64,000 nt of DNA from Carex sylvatica (Eukaryota; Streptophyta; Magnoliopsida; Poales; Cyperaceae): the NCBI GenBank assembly GCA_964058845.1, contig CAXKVR010000233.1, positions 124,001-188,000 of the forward strand, in the 5' to 3' direction. Position numbers and translations under genes: made by a program. This document shows positions 13,301 to 26,010 of this stretch, piece by piece (the stretch's first letter is position 1; each line of letters starts with the position of its first letter). The notes below the pieces were generated by a model that was not told the DNA's origin, searched no databases, and worked only from the letters and a program-made list of their open reading frames with translations.

Positions 13301-15346
13301 CTCTATATATACACACACACACACACATTCATATATATACGCATGCAGGTATTGGTAGTTCGGATTTGTGAAGTTTGATCTAAAGTAATTTGCAGCTTAA
13401 ATATATTCATCTAGTTTAAAACCGTGGCTAAGGAAATGTCTAATTCCGTGGGTAAGTCCACAGATATAGTTATCCCCAATTCCCCGTTGGTAAGCAATTA
13501 TTTCCATGGCGATAAAACAGATTCTAGTCTACTCCATATTGAATAGTTTTACAAGGATTATATATTGAACTCACAGAGAAAGAGTCTTCATCTCTTCTAA
13601 ATGAAGAGTTTGGCATGTATTAAAGTCCAATTTTGCAAGCTCAAGTAATCTTTCATTTCGGTTTTCCTCCTCATCATATTCTTCAATATAAAACCTTGCC
13701 TCCACTCTCACCAGCATCTTATGCAATGGCATCTTGAGTGCGCGCAATACTTGTTTCTTTAGTGGGGATCTCAAATCATCAAGCATTAATGAGAGATGGC
13801 CCCTAGCAAAAGAAATTGCATCAACAAGTATTTCCTCACCAGGAGTCGCAAGATACCCTGCATTATACAGGCTTAGCAATCCTTTCGGGTCCTTGCTTAT
13901 ATTCTCGTCAAAGTTTCCTAGATCATCTTTGAAATTGAGAAATACATCTGTAAATATTTAAACACAGTAAATAGTCAGCTTAAACGATTAATTAAATGTC
14001 TGGAGATAGAGGTGGAACCACATGAGTGAAATATGTAACAATTCCCTCCCACTCCTAACTACGTCTCCAGATACAACTTCATAAACAAAAAAAAAAATCA
14101 TTAAACAAGAGGCAACTATATATTATTTAAAAACTAAAACATGATTTTAAGAAAATAGATTCCGGAGTTCATCTATTTAAGATAAGCTATTTTCTTAAAA
14201 GGTTGATATGAAAAAAAAGTTGATACGAAAGATTACTTCCGATGAAATTAATTGTATATTACCTGAAGATGCGTTAAACCCGTGTTGCCGGAGTAGCCGG
14301 AAGCAAGTTGCAACATGATGAAGATCACAATTAACTAGTTTAGCATCATGAAGATGGCTTAATGCATCATAAATGTCCCTCTTAAAGTGGTAACCTATGC
14401 CAAGGTGTTCAATTATATCAATTAAGTTCACCATCTCCACACTGTCAATGGTGGACCCAAGCATTGCTCTAACTATCTCTTTTAACTCCCTTATCCTTGC
14501 TTCGATCCACTCTTTGGGCTTCTGCAAAACCAAATGTGCTGTACTAATTACACTAGTCTTGTATTATAAATATTTGATACAAATAAGAGCTTCGTGAAAA
14601 ATATTCAAGATATTTTGCCTTGGGTAATTTTTATATACTAATTTTAATGAAAAAGGGTTCAACTAATTAACTGAGGGTTTAGTACTGTTCCAATTGTAAA
14701 CAGGAAATAAAACTAGCAGATCTATTTCAGTGAAAAAGGGTTCAACTAATCTAAACCTGTCTTTCATTGTTGACCAACTATATATAGATTATGGAGAATG
14801 TCCGATGCCCATCGGACCTATTTTAGGTTCGATGGGCTCCATGACCATCTTGAAAACGAAGGAATTTTTGTGCGCATGGATCTTAAAGCAGATAAGACAG
14901 TTCAGGAGCACATTAGACACAAAAGTAGGCATTTTGTCCATCAGACCTACTCCATTCTTTTGATTATTTGCCATCAATCCTGGTTATTTTAAATACAATT
15001 TAAGCACTTTTTTGATTACTTTTGAAATTTTACAACAGTTATTGATAATATAGAAATTTTACAGCAGTTAAATATCTTTTCTTTTCAACGAAGTAGAACT
15101 ACTCTCTGTTTATTATGAAACCAGTATATACAAGGCACCCAACAGGAAACTAGAACTTAGTAGTTGATTTTCATGGGAAAATATAGAGATTAATTTATGG
15201 CGGTATACCTGAATAGGGGCTGTGTGAGTGATGAAAATGTCAGAACTCCACGCAGTCGGCTCACAGTTAAAAAACCTGCGAGCAAAACCCTCCTGCTCCT
15301 CACTGTTGCAAACGGCGGGGCATGTTTTCTGTGCCTCACTATTCAT
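9229..15346 (-). CDS. Terpene synthase, probable cytosolic sesquiterpene synthase (TPS-a-like), 7 exons
   Basis: Exons on the minus strand: 15346-15209, 14521-14263, 13947-13575, 12574-12350, 11358-11223, 11026-10781, 9522-9229. They total 1671 nt and stay in phase, giving about 556 residues, normal for the family. Such enzymes ionise prenyl diphosphates with Mg2+. RRx8W (RRFFNCEPTAW) is in exon 1, DDTFD (VIDDTFDVYG) in exon 4. The NSE/DTE site DDVISHERE is created by joining exons 6 and 7, which supports those borders. No plastid transit peptide precedes RRx8W, so farnesyl diphosphate is the likely substrate (inference). Intron 4 begins AGAG|GCAAGT, a non-canonical GC donor; the others are GT-AG. 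Intron 6 holds a hAT element and intron 3 fold-back DNA and microsatellites. The product is not predictable from sequence. Confidence 0.88.
9639..10480. mobile_element. Non-autonomous hAT-like element in terpene synthase intron 6
   Basis: The ends are short inverted repeats starting CATGGTTTGGAAA on the left and, on the complementary strand, CATGGTTCTGAAA on the right. A perfect 8-bp target duplication CTTTTCCA flanks it at 9631-9638 and 10481-10488, as expected for hAT. At 842 bp it encodes no transposase. Its left part (9650-9870) is dense in GAGTCTGNNNGAGTC-like units. A relative lies at 28994-30123. Confidence 0.85.
12344..12351 (-). other. Non-canonical GC-AG 5' splice site, terpene synthase intron 4
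   Basis: The exon ends AATACAGAG and the intron begins GCAAGT, matching the usual GC-AG donor consensus AG|GCAAGT. Phase (two bases of an Arg codon completed by the next exon's G before TGG) agrees with the conserved exon 4/5 border of plant terpene synthases. No GT donor at this point would keep the reading frame. Confidence 0.75.
12855..13215. repeat. Fold-back-family segment in terpene synthase intron 3
   Basis: It includes a perfect 26-bp palindrome at 12983-13008 (half site GTAAGCACTTCGG). Inverted blocks TAAGTCAGTTTTA and TAAAACTGACTTA lie around 13016-13101. Bases 13098-13215 match the arm of the fold-back family at 63070-63560 (AATAAATAGTA, then TCTCCAAGCACATTTTAATAT). The left boundary is approximate. 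Confidence 0.6.
13265..13327. repeat. Compound microsatellite (TC)n(TA)n(CA)n
   Basis: Runs of TC, then TA, then CA lie within terpene synthase intron 3, just beyond the fold-back segment. The other fold-back copies near 63 kb also end in TC and TA runs. Confidence 0.85.
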
Positions 15347-15518
15347 CTTCCCACCTAGCTATTGTTAGATCGAAATTATAATTTTGGTGGATAAAAGAGA
15401 GAACACAAACCTCAAAGTATATTTTTTATATCAAAACAAGAGTATAAGAGGATAGTTTCTTCTATCTGGCTTGTATGTATTTCACTCTAGCACTACTTCC
15501 TACAAAAACTCATACTTC

Positions 15519-15532
15519 TATTTATATATATA
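15519..15532 (-). promoter_or_regulatory. Candidate TATA box for the terpene synthase
   Basis: The minus strand reads TATATATATAAATA about 175 nt upstream of the ATG at 15346-15344. A start some 30 nt downstream would give a 5' leader of about 140 nt. The region is AT-rich, so the motif alone is weak evidence. Confidence 0.4.
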
Positions 15533-16309
15533 ATACATAAGTCGGTTAACTCTAAAACGTACATAATTTCTAAGGACGGCTATTATATATTAAAATATTA
15601 CAAGAGAAATTGCATTTGGACAACTCCATACGGGCGGCCACTTTTGTTGACTGTTTATAATTCAACAGCTACATCAAGAGAATTTGTTTATTTTCTAAGC
15701 GTCACTATTGTAACGATGGATCCTTAACCCTTTCCTTGGGCAAAACACATTGCAAGTACTCTTATTGATATAGCACATGCATCAATCTCCTGCTTTTGTT
15801 TGATTATTAATTAATTATTATTTTTATAATAAAGGAGTGAAAATTAACTATACCATTTATATGTATAGCATTTAAATATTCCCGCTTGATTCACCAGTAA
15901 ACCTGCCTATTGTAAAAGCAACTAAACAAGTGTTGCTTACCTAAACAATATTAAACAAATTAATATCATGGGGCATCTTAGGCCGAGTTACATTCAATCC
16001 ACATGCATTCATTACATTACACATGGTATTGGAAATCTTTGGCCAGATGATCCGCTTATTCTTGAGAACAGCCAGGAACACAACCTGTTTTGGTAGGAAC
16101 TAACAAAGTTTTGGGCAGGAATGGTGGTAAAAATTCAGAACTCTTAAATAACAAATTAAGTACTCTCCAAAATATAAATTCTAAAAAAGAAACAAAATTA
16201 AACAAGAAACTAAATAAAATGAGAAATTCAAAACTCTTAAATAAATTAGAAATTATACAACATAATTTTGAAATACAAACTAAACTAAATTCGATAACAG
16301 ACTGAACAA
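15533..16309. other. Spacer upstream of the terpene synthase
   Basis: AT-rich DNA between the terpene synthase promoter region and the MULE remnant. The plus-strand frame at 16090-16305 is Lys/Asn-rich and low-complexity; I do not regard it as a gene. Confidence 0.45.
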
Positions 16310-19300
16310 CATACTACTTCTTACAATGAGCCTTAAAGGTACATGGAACAAAGTCATCGTCTGAGTTTAACAAATTTGGATCAATGACAACAGACAACGT
16401 GCTAGTCTTAGTCTTAGCCTTAGGCGTCTCTAGATCAACCTCTCTTTTTTTAAACAGTAGTCATAGGGGTTATCTACAAAACCATCATCAGATATTTCAT
16501 ACCAAAAATATTCCTCTATTTGCACACATCTAGGAGAATCCTTTTTATTTCTTAAACAGATGTAACAGTTGTTTTTCTTTTCCTTGTTTTTTTTTCGATT
16601 GTTACTGTCCACCCTTCTCGTCTACAATTTAATTAAAAATAATAATTAAAAAATCTGCAACATAATAAAATACTAATAATATGCAATATTAAAATACTAC
16701 AACTTAAAATAGTTCTCAACACATACAACTAAAATTCATAAAAACATCAAATAAAAGTAGTTCGCAAACCTTCGTCTAATTAAATAAGTTCTTAACACAT
16801 TAAAATAGTTCGCAACTTAATTTCTATGACTCAGAATGAAATGCAACCCGAAGAAGGATAGACCAGATGTACTTTTTCTTGCTGGTTGCTCTACCTGTCT
16901 TGCTGCCTCTTCTACATTATAAGTACTACATGTATTAAATTGTGAATTTAATTAAAACAAGTATTTATAATTAGTTGATCAATTATACCTGATGGATTCC
17001 AATCAATTGTCTCACGATGAGACTGATGTCTGAGTCTCCGACCACGCATTCTGTCCATTTTCATCTGTATGCGGTCGTGCCGTCTTCTTTTTTTATTAGT
17101 CTCTTCTCAGGTTTAATTTTTTGGCCGTTGTATACATACCATTGACATTGGTTGCCTTTCGGTTTAAAATATCTACTCCATGTTTGTGCTAATATTGACA
17201 TACTGTACAAGGGGTTAACGTATAAATTTTCATCATATCTCATTTCGGGGAAAAACGCCATGAAATGATAACATGGTATACCAGTCAATTGAGGTTTATA
17301 ACATTCACATTCAACCTTGTTGTTATCCTTAACAACAACCTTATACCCAAAATCTCTATGAGTATACTCATGTCTTGGCTGATTACGCCTTCCTGAAATT
17401 TTTTCACCATTAACCAGGACCTCAAAAAGCCCATGACCGGTACGATAAGGAATCACAGTCATGTTTCTTCCTTTTTTGATATGCTTTTGCAATAACTCAG
17501 TTACCCTGTTGAACCACAACTGACCATACTGACATCTCATTTGAGCTTTGTTCCCTCATTCAAAAAAACATTTATTCAACTTATAGAACGTGTCCTCCAC
17601 GACCGCTACAACCGGTAATCGCTGACTAATTTTGAACATGGTGTTCAGTGACTCTGACCCATTTGTTGTCATTATTCCCCTACCAGTGACCTCCGTCCAA
17701 TGTTTGGTACAACTTCTTTGGATATGGAAGCTCGTCTTCATCATTAGGGTTCCTCTTACCCACCTTGTTAAGATAGTCGATAGCATTTGGACAACCAATT
17801 TCAAAGTCTTATAATATCTCCTCCAACTCCTAGGTTTGCATTTATTCACTCCAGCTATGAACCTGTCGCTAACTTCTCTCTTACGCCCCACGTGCATGAA
17901 GAGGTTCTCGGCAACATGTTGAGAATAATATCGATGCACCCATTGATCGGTAGACTCATTCCATCCGAGATGTTGATCCTAGAACACGGCTTTAATCTCC
18001 AAATGTCTATCCAATATAACACAAAATAATCAATTATCTCCATTTACTTCCAACCTCAACCATCTCATAAAAAAATCCCAGTTGTCAGTGCTTTCTTTCT
18101 CTACAAATGAAAAAGCCACTGGAAGCAATTGGTTTTCGATATTATACATACATGCCATTAGCAGCCTACCTTGGTACCATTCTGACATGAAACATGCATC
18201 GATACTAATCACTGGTTTGAGGAACGGTATTGCTGCAATACATGGTCCAAATGCCCATGTCGCTCTATGGAAATGCCTATCAGTTTCGTCAACAATCGAG
18301 GTCGAGGTCACACAATACTTAGTTCCTGGATTGTTTCTTTTTATGGCTTCTAATAGTGGAATAAGTAAGTTGTACGAGTTCTCTCAACTCCCAACCAGAT
18401 TTGCAATAGCAAGCTCACGGCCTCTCCATAATTTGTTGTACTTGGGGGTTACCTTATCGTAGGTTGCCTTGACGATATCTGAGATATAATTTATCGGAGA
18501 GCACACATCCCTTCTAATGGTCTTATCAATTGCAAGGGCAAAAATCTCTGTTGTAAGCTGACAATGATCAGCACGTGTTGTCGGTACTCTGCATGTACGA
18601 GGAATTGCTTGTTTGTTAATAATCCAAGATTCTAAAAGACCGTTAGGCTTCGCGCATAACATAAATTTACAAAATTCATCTCTACACACAACCTCGTAAT
18701 GTCTAGGTTTGCTTCTAGCAACCTTGCACTCACAATTCTTCTCGAGATGGAACTCATTAATTGCTATCCTTAGAGTTGTGTTTGACTCATAAACCCTTGG
18801 CTAATGGATTATGAAATATTATTTTTGAGCTGCCGAAAAAATTGACATCCGCAGGCCAAAAATTGGATATGTCATTGAAACTATCAACTGGATGTGTCAT
18901 ATTTTCCCGATCAGTTATCAGGTACTTTGCTTGGTGGGACTGTGGTTGACGCGTCTGTGATTGTGACTGGTTGGACGGTCCAATATCATCATCGGAACCC
19001 GATGACTCATCTGAGGGCATCTCATCTCTACTCTTCAAACTGTCAGAATCAATTGCATCCAAAGTTACATGGGAATAATCACGTACCGGTCTAAGGACCA
19101 GACTAATACTGTGTCGGGGTCTAACTAGTACTGGGTCGGGATCTAACTGGTAGATCTACAGAATTCCAACTAGTACTGGGTCAGGGTCTAACTGATAGAT
19201 CCATAGAGTTTCGACTGGTACTGAGTCGGGTCTAACTGGTAGATCCATAGAGTTCTGACTTGTACTGGGTCGGGATCTAATTGGTATTGGGTTGGGATCC

Positions 19301-19660
19301 ACAGGGTTTCAACTGGTACTGGGTCGGGATCGAGTTTCAAGATTATGAATGGGTATAAGTGTCTGACTATTCATGTTCAATTGGGAATTAAAACTGGTAT
19401 AGTTCGGTTCCAATTCTACATATAACTCTAAAACTAATAATCTTTGTGGAAAAGACGCCAGAATTTCTAAAATTATTTCAAACGATAGTTGGTTTAGTAC
19501 AGGTACTAATTTATAGTCGCGTTGGCCATTGGTAGACATATTAAACATGGTTTGGATATCCAGAATTGCTTGACTAACATTATATCTAACCAATTTATAA
19601 ATCTTATTATAAATATAACTAAAGCTATGGTTCACGGTTAGCGATAATGAGTATTTAGCT
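16310..19660 (-). pseudogene. MULE (MuDR-like) transposase, degenerate
   Basis: Read on the minus strand: an N-terminal domain (19635-19309, LELYVELEPNY); a repetitive Pro/Asp linker (19330-19100); an acidic Ser-rich region (19062-18787); the DNA-contacting domain (18689-18384); the MULE catalytic domain beginning at 18311 (FGPCIAAIPFLKPVISIDA, with ESTDNWDFFMRWLR); an ISDG block near 17970 in another frame; and a SWIM zinc finger, CECYKPQLTGIPCYH, near 17310-17270. A TGA at 17558-17556 and frame changes around 18030-17940 and 17061 break it. Basic segments at 16991 and 16612-16320 may be remnants of C-terminal exons. Without repairs it cannot make transposase. Terminal inverted repeats were not found. 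Confidence 0.8.
19100..19330. repeat. Minisatellite inside the MULE linker
   Basis: Degenerate units built on GGTACTGGGTCGGGATCTAA and GGTAGATCCATAGAGTT repeat about four to five times. On the minus strand they encode a Pro/Asp/Gln-rich linker joining the N-terminal domain to the rest of the transposase. The fragment at 6.8-7.0 kb has a different repeat at the same place. Confidence 0.7.
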
Positions 19661-19779
19661 CGGGTACTTAAAAGACCCCGTCATCATTGTATTGGATTTC
19701 CCCTCTAACAAAATTTTTCACACAGATGGTTATCATTTTTAGTTTTCATTGATCTAACAATTTAAAAAATAACAACATA

Positions 19780-19915
19780 TAAGTAATTAAAAATTTAAAT
19801 AATTTAAAATTAAATAAATTATTTAAATAATATAAATAATTATTTAAATAATATAAATAACTATTTAAATAATATAAATAACTATTTAAATAATATAAAT
19901 AATTTAAAATAATAA
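19780..19915. repeat. AT-only tandem repeat
   Basis: A unit of about 21-22 bp, CTATTTAAATAATATAAATA, is repeated at least four times with small changes. It lies upstream of the MULE transposase start. Confidence 0.8.
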
Positions 19916-21835
19916 CAACTTACTGAAAATTAATTTTTCCACTCTTTTTTTTTTTTTTTCTTCATTCGTCTGTCTATCTGAGAGTGAGAGTGAGTGAGTC
20001 TGCAAGTGAGAGCGAGAGTGAGAAACTCGTCTGCGTTTGGGTTTTAAAAACATCCGAAACCAGCAAAATTTTTTGCAGTTTCTCGGTCTAAAACTGCAAA
20101 TTTTTTTGCAATTTTAGACCAAGAAACCACAAAAAAATTTGCTAGTTTTAGGCCGAGATACCGCAAAAATATTTGTCGGTTTGCGTACTTTTCGAAATCC
20201 AGCCAACGTTTGGATATTTTAAAATTTTTTTTTTTTTGGATATTTATAAAAAAATCGGATGCATGAATAATTGTGGTGTATAATATCCTTGATTGTCTTT
20301 TTTATAATATCTAAAACATATATAAGGGTCTTTTATAAAAAAATATATGAGATAAAGTAGTATTAATTTTTGGTGACATATGACTAAAATTCATACCCAT
20401 GTACAAATTTGATAAGTTTTTACTGTTCATCGAATGACTTAATTTTTTTTACGGTGTACATTTAAAGATATTTGGTGAAAAATGGAATGGTATTCAAATT
20501 AGACGAAGAATCCACAATCAATCTATAAGGACAATAAAAAATAAGAAATATATTTTTAAATATTTTTTGCTTTATTTGAGAAACCAAAATTAAAATTGTC
20601 ACTTTAGTCCATTGTTAATTAATGGATCCTAATACTTTTTCTATAATAAGAAGAAATAATATAATGCAAAATAGCTATTTTTTGTTGAAATTAATTAAGT
20701 ACTACAAGTCGAAAACCACATAATAATCCCTGGTAATTTAATAAAGTTGTACTGCTTCCAAATAATAGACTAACCAAAGTTTCTGAAATTTTCATGAATC
20801 TAACTTTTTTTTTTTTTTATCAAAGGTACATGAACTCAAAGTTAATAGAACTAAAAACGTAGAGCATGTATGATCCAATACACAAAATGAACTTCAATTT
20901 GGGGGAATTCGAGTACACACATCTTTTTGAATTTGAATTTGAATTTGAGTACTAGAGTGTAGAAGAGAGGGACACCCGAGCATCAATAATTTGAGTAGGA
21001 GCAGTATGCTTTAATCAAACACGCACATGCATTTCTTTGTTGCTTGTTGAAATAATCAAGGGCCGCTATCAACATCATGGTGTCCTTCTTTCTTGCTTCT
21101 TGGTCATCATCATGGCTGCTAAAAGCATAAATTAATACATCATTTCATGAAAGGACTGCTGTTTATTATGTGGTCATTAGGAAGTATTTAATTTTGATTT
21201 TTCCTTTCTAAGTCAATCTCAAAATCAGACTCAGCAAACTTGTAACTTGGAAGGATATTTTTTTTATGGGTAATAAAAACATAATTCTGCTAGTAGTAAA
21301 AAATCTCTATTTACAAATTTGATTTATATTTTCTTTAATTCTAACTGAATAGGTACTATAAACTTTGTTAAAATAGATAATATGATTATTAAGAAACTGA
21401 TTTACATAATTTTTTGTATCACATGGCAAATATAATACAGACATAATTGATATTTTAGAGCCAGGTAATAAATCTAAGTTGGTCCGTCGATAGAGATCAG
21501 CTAATAATAATGTGATGCAAAACGGTTATGTTACGATCTTGCATGTTAAGTTCATGTACCGATTAAGTACTATAAAAGATGAAATCTCAAGTAAACAACA
21601 AATAAAACTTTCAATTTCATTCACTCTATCATTTGTGCATATAGGTGGGAGACACAGAGGTTTACATACCTATTTAAAGTAAATAAAAAGAGAGAGATAA
21701 ATGCTCTCCTTGAAAATAAAAAACAAGAAATGATATTAAATTCAGTTCCAAAAATACTTCAGATACAATACGGCACAATTGATATTTATTAAGTATTTTA
21801 CAAAATCAATATTTTCAGATGATTGAATTTTTGTA
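19916..21835. other. AT-rich spacer upstream of the MULE
   Basis: Bases 19980-20035 are rich in GAGTGAGAG. Bases 20060-20180 hold inverted and repeated blocks around GCAAATTTTTTTGC and TTTAGGCCGAGATACCGC, possibly the MULE's terminal region, but I could not pair them with a matching end near 16 kb. Nothing coding is recognised after 20240. Confidence 0.4.
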
Positions 21836-21965
21836 CCCAACTTAATAAATAGTAAAAAAGTTCAAAAAAAATGTAAAATTTGAACTGCAAGCACAGTTTC
21901 ATATATCCATCATGTTGAACGGTTTGGATTGACTATTTGGATTTTAAAAATGTAGGGTGTAATTT
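21836..21965. repeat. Half fold-back element, same family as 63070-63560
   Basis: It carries CTTAATAAATAGTAAAAAAG, then AATGTAAAATTTGAAC, then a variant of the CAAGCACATTTTAATATG block and GAACGGTTTGGATTGACTAT. This is the order of the right arm at 63345-63460. The opposite arm is not evident. Confidence 0.6.
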
Positions 21966-22985
21966 GATGTTTCAAGGTGTGTGTATGAAACAATTTTTTT
22001 ATAAATATCCAAAAAAAAAAAATTTGCGGTAAATGGGAGACAAAATTTCTGCATTGAGTAATAGCTATATATATAACCCGACTTGTGGGAGACAAAAGAC
22101 AACAATTTTTCTGGATATTTTTCTATAAAATTAAGGTGCGACAATTCTCTCTTTTATTTTGATGTTCTCTCAAACTAATACTCTGAAGATTATCAGTATC
22201 ACACGCCTAAAGAACAATCTTTTGTTCCGAGTGGCGTCAAATATGTACTGTATCCATTGGCACTCCTAATCTCAAATCAATTATGATCTTATTCTGATCT
22301 GGACCGTCAAATTTAAAATAGAAAATCTAAACATATCAATTTAAATGTTGTTGAGAATTAATTACATATATATGATTTTAAAATAGAAAATCTAAACATA
22401 TCTATTCTTATATTGAGCACATAGATGTCTTGATTCACCAACTGCTTTAATTTAAAGATGAAATTTCTGAATAAATATCAACCATCCGATTAAATATTTT
22501 GATTTTATGCATATGTTTTACATTATTTTACATATAGAAGTCGAAATTTATTTAGAAACGTACTCGCCACATGCAAATTGTATCATCTTTCTGATTGGTC
22601 CTAATTTCTTTCTATTTTTTGTATATCATTTAAGGAGTATTTTTGTCAATTAATATGTTATTTTTTTAAGAGAGTTTTGTATAAAAGTATGTCAAAAAAT
22701 AAGAAAATATATTATTTAATATGTAATTTACGAAATATTATTTACTTCATGTAGATATCATTTATTATGTCATTTGAGAAATGTTATTTGTTATTTAGTC
22801 TAATTTATTTTTATGAAAATATGCTATTTTGTATGATATTTTTTTTTTGTTCTTTTCTAATTTGTCCCATTGTAACACACAGACACGATCTAATTATATG
22901 TTATGAATGATGACACAATGCATTTTTAATTAAATTAATTAAATCTTACGCCCTTTGCGTGTTCGATTGATATGAATCCGAGATA
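21966..22985. other. AT-rich spacer
   Basis: Contains a direct repeat, AAAATAGAAAATCTAAACAT, at about 22315 and 22379. No gene is seen. Confidence 0.4.
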
Positions 22986-23286
22986 TTTGTTTTATACAAA
23001 ATTTGTCGTTCAATTTGATGGAATATAAGTTGAAGTTTGGTTATTGTGCAAAATTTTCCGACGCACAATTCAATTACTGGGCTAATCGATCGTTGATCAA
23101 GTAAACACATTTTAATCCGTATTTAATCTTAGTCCTTGTTTTATACACAATTTGTTGTTCAAGTTGATGGAATATAAATTGAAGTTTGGTTATTGTGCAA
23201 AATTTTCCTATATGTGACGTACAATTCAATTACTGGTCTCATCGATCGTTGATCAAGTAAACATAATTTAATCCGTATTTAATCTT
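22986..23286. repeat. Tandem duplication, about 150-bp unit
   Basis: Two adjacent copies share GATGGAATATAA, GAAGTTTGGTTATTGTGCAA, ATCGATCGTTGATCAAGTAA and AATCCGTATTTAATCTT in the same order. A third, more diverged copy lies at about 35935-36130, so the unit is a dispersed repeat that was locally duplicated. Confidence 0.8.
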
Positions 23287-23926
23287 TGTAGGTAATAACA
23301 TAATTTTAAAGAGCCTGATAATTGTACCTCAAACAAAATTTTCGAGCGCATTCTCCAAATAGTTTAATAGAAAAAACTTTCAATGTTATCTAACTTCTAT
23401 TTCCAGCGCTAATATCCAAACATTTAAAACTTTGTTTATAACATTTTACAATATTATTCACAAGTATTTAAAACTCTGTCTGCAAGCATTAAAATTCTAA
23501 ATCTGTATAGTTTTAACTCCTAACTACTTTTGTTTTTTCAAGCCAAAAACGGAAAAATTTCATTTCACTCCTTTTTTTATTTTTTCTCTAATCATTCTCA
23601 TCCATTTTTCCGATGATCCGTAATAAATTTTCCGAATATAAAAATATGAACGTTTTTTACTCGATTTTCTATTCGATTTTCTATTTCAAGCACTAATTTA
23701 CTTATAACTATGAAATTATTTGATATTCCAACGGTCCAGTTTTCTAAAATAATTCCAAGAAAAGTCTTACATGAACCACAACAAGTAATTTGGAAATCTA
23801 AAAAACTGATATTAAAGTTGACTACTGATGCTTCGCCAATAATTACAATGCAAATGAAAAAAAGAGTAGGATTAAAATACACCATTGCATTTGTGCTATA
23901 TCTTACATCTTATTTTTATTTTCATA

Positions 23927-24183
23927 GTTCAAATAGTCGATTTAAACTGCTCAACATGATATCCGTATTAAAATGTAGAGACCAATTTTTTTTTTTTTTT
24001 TTATTTTATTTGTTTAGACAGGTACAAAATTATTTTTAATGGATGGCTCAAAAGAAGTGATTTTGTATCTATCTAAAAAATATAGTAAAGACTTTTCAAA
24101 ACATATAAATGTGGTCTCTAAGCACATTTTAATATGTAGACCATATTCAACGTTTCAGATCGACAATTTGAACTTTGAGAACA
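23927..24183. repeat. Fold-back MITE of about 257 bp
   Basis: The left end reads AGTTCAAATAGTCGATTTAA and the right end, read inwards on the other strand, CTCAAAGTTCAAATTGTCGA. Inner blocks (ATTAAAATGTAGAGACCA and TGGTCTCTAAGCACATTTTA) also pair. A shorter relative with ACCTATCTAATAAA lies at 1440-1545. Confidence 0.7.
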
Positions 24184-24689
24184 GAGATAACCATATAATG
24201 TATGGTTGGGACACAACCAATGATGCATTTTAACCATCATGAAAAAATATATATCAAATTAAAGGCAGGATTGCGCAAGATAAATAAATATTCTTAGATA
24301 TTAATTAAGAATTGCAAGTGGGCTTGGCGTGTTAATTAAATAAACCTAACTATTTAATGAATCTAAAAAGCAAAATTTATACTTTCTTAAACTTTTTATA
24401 ATTGGAGTATTCTATATTCAAAACAAGAATTCGATAATGGAGATTAAGGAGAGCTGAGAATTTTATTTAATTTACTATATCAAACTTGCTAATTTACTTT
24501 CTTACATGTCTCTCTAATAAATGATGGCAACTAGACGAGGAATATTTATTCTGCAATAAAATATTTAGAGTTTTACTTCATTAGCAGATGCCAAGAGGAA
24601 ATATTTTTTCTGATTTATCCATATAAATTTTTGAAATACACTATAAGAATTTGTACTTATTCTCAACAATAATCACTTTTTACCCCGTA

Positions 24690-26010
24690 GATAGTGGCAT
24701 ATTCTTATAATGATATATAGCTAATGTACCAATGAAAACACCATAATTTCAAATATCTCCAAATAAACTTTAACTTTTTATCCAATATACCTTATTATTT
24801 ATTTAACATTTTATTTAAAATATTTTAAAATTTGATTGACAAATATACCATTCTATTTCAAAGCAACGTACCTCTCTCCTTTGCTGTATTAAAATATGGT
24901 GATTTCATTCATTAAATAAAAAAACTTCTTGACTAATTCTAGGTATGACTAATTCAGTAAATATGGTTTAGAGCCGGGTGTTCCTTCATGCACTAATTTA
25001 GCCTCAAAGAAGTTCCACACCGGGCTTCATTTTCAGAGAGGAAGCGGTGGGAAATTTCAAGAATGACAAATTAATGACTGTGTGCTATTAGCAAATAACT
25101 CCGAAAAAGCTGCAAATAGGGTTCCGCAATGAAACCTTCAGCTCTAGACAAGGTTTACTCAATTAGTTCAATAAACTATATCATTCTGTTAAGACGCACA
25201 CTCCGAACTGGTACATGCCGTCATGCTGATAAATTTTGGATTAAGCTTCTTCTTTTTTGGAATATCAGAATTTGTGAATAAGGTGCGATTGAGACATACT
25301 GAGGCACAAAAAACAACACCAATCCTTGCTTTTCAACAACAGCAAAAGATTAAGAACACAGCCCATTTCACTGAAAATTAATCTCTTCTTCTCACTACTC
25401 TCTCCAAATCCAGAAGACAGAATTCAAGGATTTTTATCCAGGCTCTTTCAATAGAGCTTTCTTAAGTACTTTGATTTATATATTGACCCTCCAAGAATGC
25501 AACCCTTGTATTTCTACTATATTGGGAACTAGCTCGCACGTCAAATTGAATTTGTAATGGATTACTTTTACCGCAACTACCTGTAAATCGTTCGTGCAGC
25601 AAGGGATTCCTTACCTTAATAAATTTCTAGAGCTAGCACTAATATTCAAGACAAATCAAATTAAAACCTGTTAGTGGTATTAAAAAGACAAATCAAAACT
25701 GGTTCAATGAGGCATGCAGCTAGATGAAAGGTGTTTTTTGGGTCATGACGATGTACAGATTCTATTCACAAAGCTTTCATATCACTGGGAAGGAAATGAC
25801 AATATTGTAATACAACAAAAGAGAGAGGAGGCTTTCAAATGAAAGACTATATTTGTCAAATTATAATTTAAAATCACTAAATAAAATGTTAAATAAATAA
25901 AAAGGGCTATTGGACAAAATATTAAGTTTTTATGAGTATATTGGATATTGTGATGTTTTCACGGGCAAATTAGTTATTTCGAAAGTATACATGGGCACAC
26001 TAGAAATTCT
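24690..26010. mobile_element. Non-autonomous element with long terminal inverted repeats
   Basis: Bases 24690-24905 and the reverse complement of 25793-26010 align over about 215 bp. Shared blocks include TTATTTATTTAACATTTTAT, ATTTGACAAATATA-like and CCTCTCTC(C/T)TTTG. The roughly 890-bp interior has no recognised coding region. Long TIRs suggest a MULE-type element, but I could not fix exact ends or a target duplication. Confidence 0.65.
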
